Assembly: GCA_965120355.1 (NCBI GenBank)
Contig: CBCPMX010000085.1
Coordinates: 1 to 17,820 of the forward strand
Direction: 5' to 3'
DNA from: CBCPMX01 sp965120355
GTDB taxonomy: Bacteria; Bacillota; Clostridia; Oscillospirales; Oscillospiraceae
Length of the DNA stretch: 17,820 bases
The notes under the pieces are model-generated. The model saw only the letters and a program-made list of their open reading frames with translations. It ran no database searches and was not told the DNA's origin. Below, in pieces: positions 1-7,201 of this stretch (its first letter is position 1; every line of letters starts with the position of its first letter). A program made the translations under genes and the position numbers.

Positions 1-846
1 CGGGAGACCTATCTGGACATGCTGATTCCCAAAGAGTATGACCGGCAGAAGGTGGCCATTATCGGCGGCGGCCCCGCCGGCATGTACGCGGCTCTGGAGG
101 CGGCCAAACGAGGCCACGACGTCACCCTGTTTGAAAAAGAAAACACCCTGGGCGGCCAGTTGAAAGACGCCGGGTTCATGTCCTTTAAATATGATCTGCG
201 GAAATTTGAAAAGTATCTCATCCGCCATGTGACCACAGATCCCCGCATCCGCGTCTGCCTCAATACGGAAGCGATGCCGGAGCTGATCTCGGCGCTGGGG
301 TTTGACACCGTCATCGCCGCCGTGGGTGCGGATCCCATTGTCCCCGCCTCCATCCCCGGCATCGGCGGCTCCAATGTCATGACCGCCGGCGAGTCCTTCT
401 TTGCGCCGGCCGGAACTGTAGGCCACAAAGTCGCCGTCATCGGCGGCGGCCAGGTGGGCTGCGAAACCGGCGTACACTACGGTATGCTGGGCCACGACGT
501 CACCATCTTGGAAATGAAGGACGTCCTGGTGCCCGACGCCATGCGCACCTACCGGGAGGAACTGGTTGGCCAGGTGGGCGACCACTGCACCGCCGCCATT
601 ACCGGCGCCACCTGCACCGCCATTGACGACACCGCCGTCACCTACCGGGATCGGGACGGCACAGAACACCGGCTGGAGGCCGACACCGTGATTCTGGCCA
701 TGGGTATGCGCGCCAAGACTGCCCTGGCCGAGTCCTTCCGGGAGTGCGCCGAAGACTTCCGCAAAATCGGCGACTGTGCCAAAGTCGGCAACGTCAAGCA
801 CGCCGTCCGCCAGGCCTACGACGCCGCCATGACCATCGGGTATTAA
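1..846 (+). CDS. FAD/NAD(P)-dependent oxidoreductase, Old Yellow Enzyme-fused type (C-terminal part, 5' truncated by window)
   Basis: The reading frame is open from the first base of the window (RETYLD before the internal Met at 19), so the gene starts upstream and only the last 281 residues are visible. They hold the FAD-binding Rossmann fold (GGGPAGMYAA at 64-93, then LGGQL) and the NAD(P)H-binding fold with the classical GGGQVG motif at 442-459. The end shows the family's GDCAKVGNVKHAVRQAYDAA segment. This is the C-terminal architecture of 2,4-dienoyl-CoA reductase/enoate reductase/BaiCD-type flavoproteins, which reduce activated C=C bonds using FMN, FAD and a 4Fe-4S cluster. The N-terminal OYE barrel would lie outside the window and is inferred from the closely similar complete gene at 1685. 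The substrate cannot be told. The family is clear. Confidence 0.9.
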   Translation, partial: RETYLDMLIPKEYDRQKVAIIGGGPAGMYAALEAAKRGHDVTLFEKENTLGGQLKDAGFMSFKYDLRKFEKYLIRHVTTDPRIRVCLNTEAMPELISALGFDTVIAAVGADPIVPASIPGIGGSNVMTAGESFFAPAGTVGHKVAVIGGGQVGCETGVHYGMLGHDVTILEMKDVLVPDAMRTYREELVGQVGDHCTAAITGATCTAIDDTAVTYRDRDGTEHRLEADTVILAMGMRAKTALAESFRECAEDFRKIGDCAKVGNVKHAVRQAYDAAMTIGY

Positions 847-898
847 GGAACCGGCCGTCTGTGCAACGGTTCCCGATGCCCATCTGCGCCAAACCACA

Positions 899-930
899 AG
901 GAGGCAGGCCGCGTCAGCGGCCTGCCTCCT
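899..930. terminator. Convergent-gene hairpin, terminator-like
   Basis: A perfect 14-bp inverted repeat (899-912 with 917-930) closes a GTCA tetraloop. It lies between the ends of two converging genes and touches the stop codon of the minus-strand NUDIX gene. There is no clean U-tract on either side, so terminator function is inferred from stem strength and position. Confidence 0.6.
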
Positions 931-1431
931 CAGCTTGTCAGAAAGTCTCTGCGGTACTTTTTGGGGCCGATACCGGTTGATTTCGAGGGGTTTGAATTTG
1001 CAGGCGCCAGCCCCCGCCGCCGCAGTTCCGCCAGCAGCTTTGGCTGGATCTCCGGATACGTCCAATTTTCGGGCAACTCGTCCATGAGGAAAATTTCCGC
1101 AATTTCGCTGTGCAGCTCCGGTGCAAAGCATTCGATCTCAGCCCAATACAACATGCCGAAGGTCTCCTCTCCAGTCCGGTTTGCCGGTGTCTGCCCCGTA
1201 ACAGAATAGGCGCAGACCGGTTGGATGCGGAACTGCAGCGCGCCGGTCTCCTCCCGGAGTTCCCGGGCGGCCGCCTCGTCAATGGATTCTCCCTGTTCCC
1301 GATGGCCGCCGGGGGCCTCCAAAGTGCTGCGCCCGGTGCCGGCAAAACACCCATTTGCCACCGGCAATGGCGAAGATGACAGCAAACCGAAACCATTCGT
1401 CCGGAACCGTCTCATAAAACTTGACTTCCAT
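930..1431 (-). pseudogene. NUDIX hydrolase, frameshifted
   Basis: The true start is the ATG at 1431, preceded by GAGGAGGA with a 9-nt gap. It gives MEVKFYETVPDEWFRFAVI, then AGGKWVFCRHR, a typical N-terminus of small NUDIX proteins. This frame reaches a stop soon after. The rest of the protein is in the next frame: EAPGGHREQGE, then the NUDIX box Gx5Ex7REUxEExGU (GGHREQGESIDEAAA-RELREETGA), ending at TGA 930-932. The span 930-1431 is 502 nt, one more than a multiple of three. The break is near 1331-1340, in a GCCCGG stretch. Family spacing (CRH, about five residues, then xE-PGGH) fits loss of two G:C pairs. NUDIX enzymes hydrolyse nucleoside diphosphate derivatives; the substrate here is unknown. 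It is either a decaying gene or a sequencing/assembly error. Confidence 0.8.
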
Positions 1432-1484
1432 GGCAAACCGTCCTCCTCTTTATTCGCACAAGTGTTCGATTTTTGGTTTTCATC

Positions 1485-1493
1485 AGTATAGCA
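1485..1493 (-). promoter_or_regulatory. Extended -10 promoter of the NUDIX gene
   Basis: Read on the minus strand the site is TGCTATACT, an extended -10 element, about 55 bp before the NUDIX ATG. No good -35 hexamer is visible at 16-18 bp. Confidence 0.5.
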
Positions 1494-1594
1494 CAGCCCA
1501 ATCGGAATTGCACCCCCCCACCGTTTGCCCGCAGGCAAGCAGTACAAACGGACACAGACGAAACAAAACGGCTCTATCACTTTGCACAAAACTA

Positions 1595-1603
1595 TGGTAT
1601 AGT
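1595..1603 (+). promoter_or_regulatory. Extended -10 promoter of the flavoenzyme gene
   Basis: TGGTATAGT matches the TGn-TATAAT extended -10 pattern and lies 82 bp before the ATG at 1685. No -35 match sits at proper spacing; the nearby TTGCAC at 1582-1587 is too close. The site is divergent from the NUDIX promoter, so the two genes share this roughly 250-bp intergenic region. Confidence 0.5.
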
Positions 1604-1634
1604 GGAGATGGAAATTTAGATATTTGGGTATATT

Positions 1635-1660
1635 TGCACCTCCGGCACGCCGGAGGTGCA
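1635..1660 (+). promoter_or_regulatory. Perfect hairpin in the 5' leader of the flavoenzyme mRNA
   Basis: A perfect 11-bp inverted repeat (1635-1645 with 1650-1660) closes a CACG loop. It lies between the putative start of transcription and the Shine-Dalgarno AAGGAG at 1672-1677. The left arm contains CACCTCC, the anti-Shine-Dalgarno core. The right arm contains GGAGGTG. It could be a protein operator, an mRNA-stabilising stem or a translational control element; the sequence does not decide. Confidence 0.5.
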
Positions 1661-1684
1661 CGCCCCGCAGCAAGGAGTTGGATT

Positions 1685-3829
1685 ATGAGCATTCGTTACA
1701 AGCATCTTCTGTCCCCCATCCAGGTTGGCAACGTGCTCTTCAAAAACCGGATGACGGCTACAGCAGCCACCCCCCACTTTATCCAGGGCACAGAGCCGTA
1801 TCCCACAGAGAAATGGATCACCATGATGGCCAACCGTGCCCGCAACGGCGCCGCCGGCGTGTACATCAACCACCTGGAAAACGGTTCGCCCCAGGAGGCC
1901 GATCTGAGTTTTACGCCGGACCACTTCAGCATTATGGATATGCGCAAGACTTCCACCCACAATTATCTGTGTCAGATGATTGACGCCATTCGATACTACG
2001 GTTCCATTCCCATCACCGGCCCCGCCGCCACCTTCACCCGCACAGAAGAACAGGGCATGGGGCCCCAGGCCATGATGATGGCCATGATGGAGCAGCAGAA
2101 TGGACCCGGTGGTCCTGGCGGCCCTGGCGGTCCCGGTGGTCCCGGCGGCCCGGGTGGTCCCGGCGGCCCAGGTGGTCCCGGCGGTCCGGGGGACATGTTC
2201 GGCGGCCCCTTTGAGGAGGGCGTGCCGGCAGTCAAAAAGTCCCCCATCCAGGTGGTGGACGGCCGCTCCGTGGCTGACACCTTCACCAAGGCACAGATGC
2301 AGGAATACATCGAATCCGCCTGCAACTCCGCCCTGGAGCTGAAGAAGCTGGGCTTCCAGATGTTCTCGTTCCACAACGCCTATCGCGGCGGCCCCGGCGC
2401 GCAGCTCTGGAGCCCCCTGTGCAACCACCGCCACGACGAATACGGCGTGGACTCGGTGATGAACCGCGCTCGGTTCCTGCTGGAGTTCTTTGACGCCATG
2501 AAGGCCACCCTGGGCCAGGACTTCCCGTTGGAGGTACTGATCTCCGGCACAGAGCCCGGCGGCGTCACCATAGCCGACACCATTGAACTGGCCCGGCTGC
2601 TGGAAGGCAAGGTGGACATCCTGTCCATCCGCAACGGCGTGCAGGATCCGCAGCATCCCACCGGCTTCACCTCCACCCGCGCTCACCGCTGGCCTAACGA
2701 AGAGGTCACCACCGCCGTCACCCGGTCCGTCAAGGAGCGCCGCGGCAAGCTGCTCATCGGCGCCACCGCCGGCCTCCACGACGCGGACCTGTGCGAGCAT
2801 GTCATCGCCTCCGGTCAGGCCGACGTCATCGGCATGGCCCGCAGCTGGATCTGTGACTCCGAGTACGGCGAGAAGCTGTATGAGGGCCGCGGCGAGGACA
2901 TCACGCCCTGCGTCCGCTGCAATAAGTGCCACGTGCCCAACGATACGGATAAATACCGCTCCTTCTGCACCGTCAATCCCCTCATCGGTCTGGAAGACAA
3001 GATCGACCGGATGATCAAACCCGTCACCCGCAAGAAGAAGGTGGCCGTGGTCGGCGGCGGCCCTGCCGGCATGTACGCCGCCATCACCTGCGCCGAGCGG
3101 GGCCATGACGTGACCCTCTATGAAAAAGAAGCCGTTCTGGGCGGCCAGCTGATCCATGCGGACTACGCCTCCTTCAAGTGGCCCATGGCCGACTACAAGG
3201 ATTTCCTGATCCGCAAGTGCTACAAAACCGGCGTCCGCGTCCTGCTGAACACCGAAGCCACAAAAGAGCTGCTGGAGCCGGAGGGCTATGACCATGTGCT
3301 GGTGGCCATCGGCCCCACCTTCACCAAGCCCAATCTGCCCGGCGTGGACGGCCCCAACGTCAAGATGGTCATGGATGTGTTTGGCCACGAGGCGGAACTG
3401 CCGAAAAACATCGTAGTCATCGGCGGCAGCGAAACCGGCGTGGAGACCGGCATGTATCTGGCAGAAAACGGCCACCACACTACGGTGCTCTGCCGCCAGA
3501 AAGCCCTGGCCTCCGACGCCCCTCACGCCCACTACCAGACCATGCTGGAGGACGCCTGGCTGAAGCTGGACGAGTTCTACTGGATCAAGGGCATCCAAAA
3601 ATATCTGGCCATCGAGCCGGACGGCGTCCGCTACATCAACTATCAGGGCGAGGAAAAGAAGATCGAATGCGACCTGGTGGTGCTGTCCACCGGCGCGGTG
3701 CCCAGCGCCAAGGAGTGCGCCGCCCTGTACGGCGCGGCCCCCAAGACCGACTTCATCGGCGACTGCTTCCGGGTGGGCAACGTCCACTTTGCCGTCACCA
3801 CCGCCTTCGGCGCGGCCAACCAGATCTGA
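1685..3829 (+). CDS. Old Yellow Enzyme-type NAD(P)H:flavin oxidoreductase with FAD/NAD domains and a GGP-repeat insertion
   Basis: This is a 714-residue enzyme of the 2,4-dienoyl-CoA reductase/enoate reductase class. The start at 1685 is chosen because AAGGAG lies 7 nt upstream and the protein then opens with the family's usual N-terminus (YKHLLSPIQVGNVLFKNRM); the frame is open further upstream but without family similarity. An FMN-binding TIM barrel spans about 1-400, with the LSPLxNxRxDEYG-like segment (WSPLCNHRHDEYG) and NRARFLLEFF. Cys409, 412, 415 and 428 should bind the 4Fe-4S cluster. The FAD motif GGGPAG is at 457-462 and the second Rossmann motif at 580-585. Oddities: a Gly/Pro repeat at residues 140-168; a CX2CX2CX12C cluster rather than the usual CX2CX3CX11C; and GGSETG where its neighbour at 1-846 has GGGQVG. 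It is a paralogue of that neighbour. The family is clear; the substrate (an unsaturated acid, ketone, sterol or tetrapyrrole type) is unknown. Confidence 0.92.
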   Translation: MSIRYKHLLSPIQVGNVLFKNRMTATAATPHFIQGTEPYPTEKWITMMANRARNGAAGVYINHLENGSPQEADLSFTPDHFSIMDMRKTSTHNYLCQMIDAIRYYGSIPITGPAATFTRTEEQGMGPQAMMMAMMEQQNGPGGPGGPGGPGGPGGPGGPGGPGGPGGPGDMFGGPFEEGVPAVKKSPIQVVDGRSVADTFTKAQMQEYIESACNSALELKKLGFQMFSFHNAYRGGPGAQLWSPLCNHRHDEYGVDSVMNRARFLLEFFDAMKATLGQDFPLEVLISGTEPGGVTIADTIELARLLEGKVDILSIRNGVQDPQHPTGFTSTRAHRWPNEEVTTAVTRSVKERRGKLLIGATAGLHDADLCEHVIASGQADVIGMARSWICDSEYGEKLYEGRGEDITPCVRCNKCHVPNDTDKYRSFCTVNPLIGLEDKIDRMIKPVTRKKKVAVVGGGPAGMYAAITCAERGHDVTLYEKEAVLGGQLIHADYASFKWPMADYKDFLIRKCYKTGVRVLLNTEATKELLEPEGYDHVLVAIGPTFTKPNLPGVDGPNVKMVMDVFGHEAELPKNIVVIGGSETGVETGMYLAENGHHTTVLCRQKALASDAPHAHYQTMLEDAWLKLDEFYWIKGIQKYLAIEPDGVRYINYQGEEKKIECDLVVLSTGAVPSAKECAALYGAAPKTDFIGDCFRVGNVHFAVTTAFGAANQI
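2102..2188 (+). repeat. In-frame 9-bp/18-bp tandem repeat encoding GP(GGP)9
   Basis: Twenty-nine residues (140-168 of the flavoenzyme) are GP followed by nine GGP triplets, with Gly at every third position as in collagen-like or polyglycine-II helices. The DNA is a 9-bp-type repeat with varied Pro codons (ccc, cct, ccg, cca). Its last part is three imperfect 18-bp copies (2135-2152, 2153-2170, 2171-2188). A Met/Gln-rich stretch (MMMAMMEQQN) precedes it. Confidence 0.97.
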
Positions 3830-3867
3830 CCCTCTGCGTTCCCGCTACGAGTGTTCCATCTCCCGGT

Positions 3868-3899
3868 AGCGCCCGCCGGTTTTCCGGCCGGCGGGCGCT
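3868..3899 (+). terminator. Hairpin terminator after the flavoenzyme gene
   Basis: A perfect 12-bp GC-rich stem (AGCGCCCGCCGG at 3868-3879 with its complement at 3888-3899) closes an 8-nt loop, 38 nt after the stop codon. It is followed by a weak pyrimidine run (GTTCCGTCTC) rather than a strong U-tract. Confidence 0.65.
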
Positions 3900-4072
3900 G
3901 TTCCGTCTCAGCAACAACCACATTGCAGATTCCACGCAGCAGCCCCAGCGCAAACCGCATCCATGCAGTTCCCCGCGCCGCGGCCGCTGCGTTTTTATCC
4001 CTCAAGATTCAGCGTTTTGCACAATCTTTTTTAAAATACAGCGCGAACACAAGCAATTGTTGCAAACGATGT

Positions 4073-4125
4073 GAAGCGTCTGCGAAGATCCGCCAGATGG
4101 GGCGCGGCGGCCTGCGGGACGCTTC
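4073..4125 (+). promoter_or_regulatory. Possible structured leader before the solute-binding protein gene
   Basis: GAAGCGTC (4073-4080) pairs with GACGCTTC (4118-4125). Inside, CCGCC (4090-4094) pairs with GGCGG (4106-4110). The two nested stems lie 40 nt before the start codon at 4167. No known riboswitch class is recognised. The 337-nt gap 3830-4166 otherwise holds only the terminator above and an AT-rich stretch (4020-4040) without a convincing -35/-10 pair. Confidence 0.3.
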
Positions 4126-4166
4126 CATCCATAAAAATGTATCAAAGGAAAAGAGGTTTTGAAAAA

Positions 4167-5912
4167 ATGAAGGTACGAAATTTGCTTTGCCTAATTTTGG
4201 CCGCTGCCCTGTTGCTGACGGCCCTGGCCGCCTGCGGCAGTTCCGCCGATCCCGCCGCCGCGTCTGAAAGCGCAGCCACATCTCCGGAAGCGTCCGCGTC
4301 TGCCGAACCCTCGGAGGAGGCCGCCCCCTCTGAAGAAGCCAGTGTGGAGCCGGAGCCAGAGCGGGCAGAAGAGGCGGTTGTCACCAGCTATGAACTGCCG
4401 CTGTTTCCCGGCGAGGATGTCCGCTTCTCCATGTGGATCTCTTTCTCGGACAATATGAGCACCTTCATGCCCAACGGATTTGTGGATAACCACGGCTATC
4501 AGAAGTCCGTCGAAATGACCGGCGTCAACATTGACTTCCGGGAGGTGCCCACCACCAACAACACCGAGATGTTCAACATTATGATCGCTTCCGGCGACTA
4601 CCCTGACATTATCACCGGCATCGATATGCTGTGGACCGGTTCCTATGACTCTGCCATCGAGCAGGATATTTTCATCGACCTGACGGAGATGATAGAAAAC
4701 TATATGCCTGTCTACAAGAGCATCTATGATGACCTGGATGATTCTGTCAAACGGGATCTGCACACCGACGCAGGGAACTTCCCCAAGCTGCTGAGCATTG
4801 ACTTCTATCCCGACGGAGCCACAGAGGGCGCGTTCATCCGCGCCGACTATCTGGACGCCGTGGGTATGGATATGCCGGTGACCTATGACGACCTGTACAA
4901 TGTGCTCAGCGCCTTCAAGACCGAGCTGGGCCTTGCGCAGCCGCTGATGCTGCCTGCCGGCATTGTGCATACCTCCAACTCTCTGTGCTCCGGCTATGAT
5001 GTCAACGGCTGCTTCTCCACCTTCCCGACGGTGGCCGAACCGTACTACATGGTGGATGGCGAAGTCAAATACGGCATTGTGGAAGAGGGCTATAAGCAGT
5101 ACATCTCCATGATCGCCCAATACTATCAGGAGGGCCTGATTGATCCCGACTTTATCACCAAGAACACCAACCCCATGGGCTCCGAATACATCGGCAGCAT
5201 CACCTCCGGCGATGCCGGCATCTTCTTCGGCGAGACCAATCTGGTGCCCAACTACTACGATGGCCAGAGCTTCAACGCCGACTTTGAGATTGTCCCCATG
5301 CCGGAAATTGTCCAGGAAGCCGGCCAGACCACCCACTTCGCCACAGAGACCAGTCCCATCGGCGGCCGTGTATCCAACATCGTGGTTACCACCGCCTGTG
5401 AGGACATCGAAAAGCTGGGCAAGTATCTGGACTTCTTCTTTACGGAGGAAGGCGCGCTGTTGGTAGCCATGGGTGTCGAGGGCGACGGCTATGTCTGGGA
5501 TGAAAACGGCAATCTGGCCTACGCCGAGGCCTACCTCAACGCCGAACTGACGGAGACTGAAAAGCCCACCCTGTTTGTATACTCCGTACTGCCCATGCTG
5601 ACGCCGGATACGCCGTCCAGCTATACGATGGACGTGCAGTTCACCTGTGCAGACGTCTGGGACTCCAATGCCGACACTGCCTATAACATGCCCAATTCCA
5701 TCTCCCTGACCACAGACGAGCAGGACGAATACTACCGTTACTACACTGATATCCAGACCACCATTGAGGAAAACATCTCCAAGTTTGTAGTTGGCGACCG
5801 GGATATGTCTGAGTGGGATGCCTTTGTGGAGCAGCTGTGGAGCATGGGCCTGCAAAACTGTATCGACATCAAGCAGGCTGCCGTAAACCGCTATTTTGAA
5901 CGCGCCGCCTGA
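4167..5912 (+). CDS. Extracellular solute-binding lipoprotein (ABC transporter, sugar/oligosaccharide type)
   Basis: The protein has 581 residues from the ATG at 4167, which has AAGAGG 10 nt upstream; open frame exists further up but without a signal sequence. Residues 1-22 form a lipoprotein signal with lipobox LAAC (Cys23 lipidated). A low-complexity Ala/Ser/Glu/Pro linker (about 24-70) tethers the binding domain. The body resembles the LplA/LipO class of large Firmicute family-1 solute-binding proteins: FNIMIASGDYPDIITG near the N-terminus, then an IRADYLDAVGMDMPVTYDDLYNVL-like hinge segment and FFTEEGALL near the C-terminus. Such proteins capture oligosaccharides or related solutes outside the cell and hand them to ABC permeases. 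No permease or ATPase gene adjoins it, so it is an orphan here. The ligand is unknown. Pairing with the flavoenzyme gene upstream is only by position. Confidence 0.88.
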   Translation: MKVRNLLCLILAAALLLTALAACGSSADPAAASESAATSPEASASAEPSEEAAPSEEASVEPEPERAEEAVVTSYELPLFPGEDVRFSMWISFSDNMSTFMPNGFVDNHGYQKSVEMTGVNIDFREVPTTNNTEMFNIMIASGDYPDIITGIDMLWTGSYDSAIEQDIFIDLTEMIENYMPVYKSIYDDLDDSVKRDLHTDAGNFPKLLSIDFYPDGATEGAFIRADYLDAVGMDMPVTYDDLYNVLSAFKTELGLAQPLMLPAGIVHTSNSLCSGYDVNGCFSTFPTVAEPYYMVDGEVKYGIVEEGYKQYISMIAQYYQEGLIDPDFITKNTNPMGSEYIGSITSGDAGIFFGETNLVPNYYDGQSFNADFEIVPMPEIVQEAGQTTHFATETSPIGGRVSNIVVTTACEDIEKLGKYLDFFFTEEGALLVAMGVEGDGYVWDENGNLAYAEAYLNAELTETEKPTLFVYSVLPMLTPDTPSSYTMDVQFTCADVWDSNADTAYNMPNSISLTTDEQDEYYRYYTDIQTTIEENISKFVVGDRDMSEWDAFVEQLWSMGLQNCIDIKQAAVNRYFERAA

Positions 5913-5948
5913 GTTTCCCAGCAGGTCAGCAGCGCCCCGCTGACCGTC

Positions 5949-5991
5949 AACACCCTCCGTTCAGCGCAGCTGAACGGAGGGTGTTTTGGCT
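5949..5991 (+). terminator. Rho-independent terminator after the solute-binding protein gene
   Basis: A perfect 17-bp stem (5949-5965 with 5969-5985) closes a GCA loop and runs into TTTTGGCTTT. It sits 37 nt after the stop codon. A smaller stem (GGTCAGC 5924-5930 with GCTGACC 5939-5945) precedes it. The minus-strand exit has no U-tract, so it serves the plus strand. The rest of the gap to 6113 shows nothing clear. Confidence 0.9.
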
Positions 5992-6112
5992 TTCTGTATG
6001 GGCTGTTTGCCTTTTTCAGTCACCTGCACAAGCAGCCCATCAACTGTTTCCACGCTTCGTGCGCAGTCTGCCGCTCCGCAGGCAGCCGCACTCTCACAGC
6101 GCCGCTTCAGAC

Positions 6113-7177
6113 TCAGGCGTCCAGCTTCAGATCATTTTCTTTGATCCAGCCAATCTTCCGGCAAATCAGGCCAAAGGCCCAGGTCAGCACGCCCGGCAGA
6201 ATGAAACAGATCAGCACGAGGCCAATCCAATCCATGGCGGTAATGGCCGCCTTGGCTCCGGAGGCCACGTCGTTGACCCAGCCGGTATAGACGCCAATGG
6301 GGCCCACTAGGCCGCAGGTGCCCATGCCGGAAGACACGGCAGGCCCGTTCATCTCCAGTTTGAATACACAGGTGGCAATGGGGCCGGTGACGGCGGAGGC
6401 CAAAATCGCGGGAATCCAAATCTTTGGATTGCGGACGATATTGCCCATCTGGAGCATAGACGTACCCAGACCCTGGCTGACCAGCCCGCCCCAGCGGTTC
6501 TCCCGGAACGACAGAATGGCAAAGCCCACCATGTTGGCGCAGCAGCCCGCCACCGCCGCGCCGCCGGCCAGACCCGTCAGGCCCAGCGCCGCGCAGATGG
6601 CCGCCGAAGAGATGGGCAGCGTCAGGGCGATGCCCACGATCACAGAGACGAGGATGCCCATCCAGAAGGGCTGGAGGTCGGTGGCCCACATAATGAGCTG
6701 GCCCACGGCGCTGGCCGCCGCGCCGATGGCCGGCGCCCACCAGGCGGACAGGGCCACGCCGATGAGAATGGTCACCAGCGGAGTCACAAGAATATCGATC
6801 TTTGTCTCTTTGGAGACAGCCTTCCCGCATTCGGCGGCAAGAATGGCGATGACCAGCACAGCCAGCGGGCCGCCCGCGCCGCCGAGACCATTGGCGGCGT
6901 TGCCTACAGCCACCAAAGAAAACAACACCAATGGCGGCGCCTGCAGGGCATATCCAATGGCAATGGCCATGGCGGGGCCGGACATGGCCGACGCATATCC
7001 GCCGATGGTCACCAGAAATTCTATCCCCAACTGGGTGCCCAGGGTGTCCAGAATGGTCCCAATGAGCAGGGAGCAGAACAGGCCCTGGGCCATGGCCCCC
7101 AAGGCGTCCACGCCGTAACGCCGCGCAGAAATGACGATGTTCTTTCTCTTTAGAAAGCCGCTGATTTTCTGACCCAT
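6113..7177 (-). CDS. PTS_EIIC_2 / PfoR-like integral membrane protein
   Basis: The 354-residue protein starts at ATG 7177, with AGAGGG 7 nt upstream. It is very hydrophobic, with roughly eight to ten membrane segments rich in Gly/Ala. Features include YGVDALGAMAQGLFCSLLIGTI, SGPAMAIAIGYAL, NGLGGAGGPLAVL, a LPISSAAI segment, and a charged C-terminal end (IKENDLKLDA). It matches the EIIC-like family (PTS_EIIC_2) that includes Clostridium perfringens PfoR, a membrane protein named for its effect on toxin expression. No EIIA, EIIB or catalytic Cys/His domain is present, so sugar phosphotransfer by this protein alone is unlikely. It could be a transporter or a membrane sensor. It has its own promoter with an operator-like palindrome and lies downstream of an XRE-TPR regulator on the same strand. 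Confidence 0.85.
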   Translation of the reverse strand: MGQKISGFLKRKNIVISARRYGVDALGAMAQGLFCSLLIGTILDTLGTQLGIEFLVTIGGYASAMSGPAMAIAIGYALQAPPLVLFSLVAVGNAANGLGGAGGPLAVLVIAILAAECGKAVSKETKIDILVTPLVTILIGVALSAWWAPAIGAAASAVGQLIMWATDLQPFWMGILVSVIVGIALTLPISSAAICAALGLTGLAGGAAVAGCCANMVGFAILSFRENRWGGLVSQGLGTSMLQMGNIVRNPKIWIPAILASAVTGPIATCVFKLEMNGPAVSSGMGTCGLVGPIGVYTGWVNDVASGAKAAITAMDWIGLVLICFILPGVLTWAFGLICRKIGWIKENDLKLDA

Positions 7178-7201
7178 GACAAAACCCTCTCTATTATTCG
7201 T

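Noticed and set aside
1432..1673. N-terminal extension of the NUDIX frame upstream of 1431
   Set aside because: It translates through the promoter region in the wrong frame for the conserved N-terminus; the true start is the ATG at 1431 with its own ribosome site.
1421..1684. N-terminal extension of the flavoenzyme frame
   Set aside because: It reads through the divergent promoters and the leader hairpin, has no family likeness and lacks a ribosome site; the ATG at 1685 has one.
2102..2188. Possible minisatellite or CRISPR-like array
   Set aside because: The repeats are contiguous, in frame and inside a conserved gene; there are no spacers.
1616..3787. Very long minus-strand open frame (723 codons) opposite the flavoenzyme
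   Set aside because: It is the GC-driven mirror of a clearly conserved plus-strand gene; the translation is low in sense (His/Val/Gly-rich) and has no ribosome site or family motif.
4061..4074. Catabolite-responsive (cre)-like site TGCAAACGATGTGA
   Set aside because: Two mismatches at defined positions of the TGWNANCGNTNWCA pattern; not strong enough to report.
4191..5855. Long minus-strand open frame (554 codons) opposite the solute-binding protein
   Set aside because: Same codon-mirror effect. The plus-strand product has a signal peptide, lipobox and family features.
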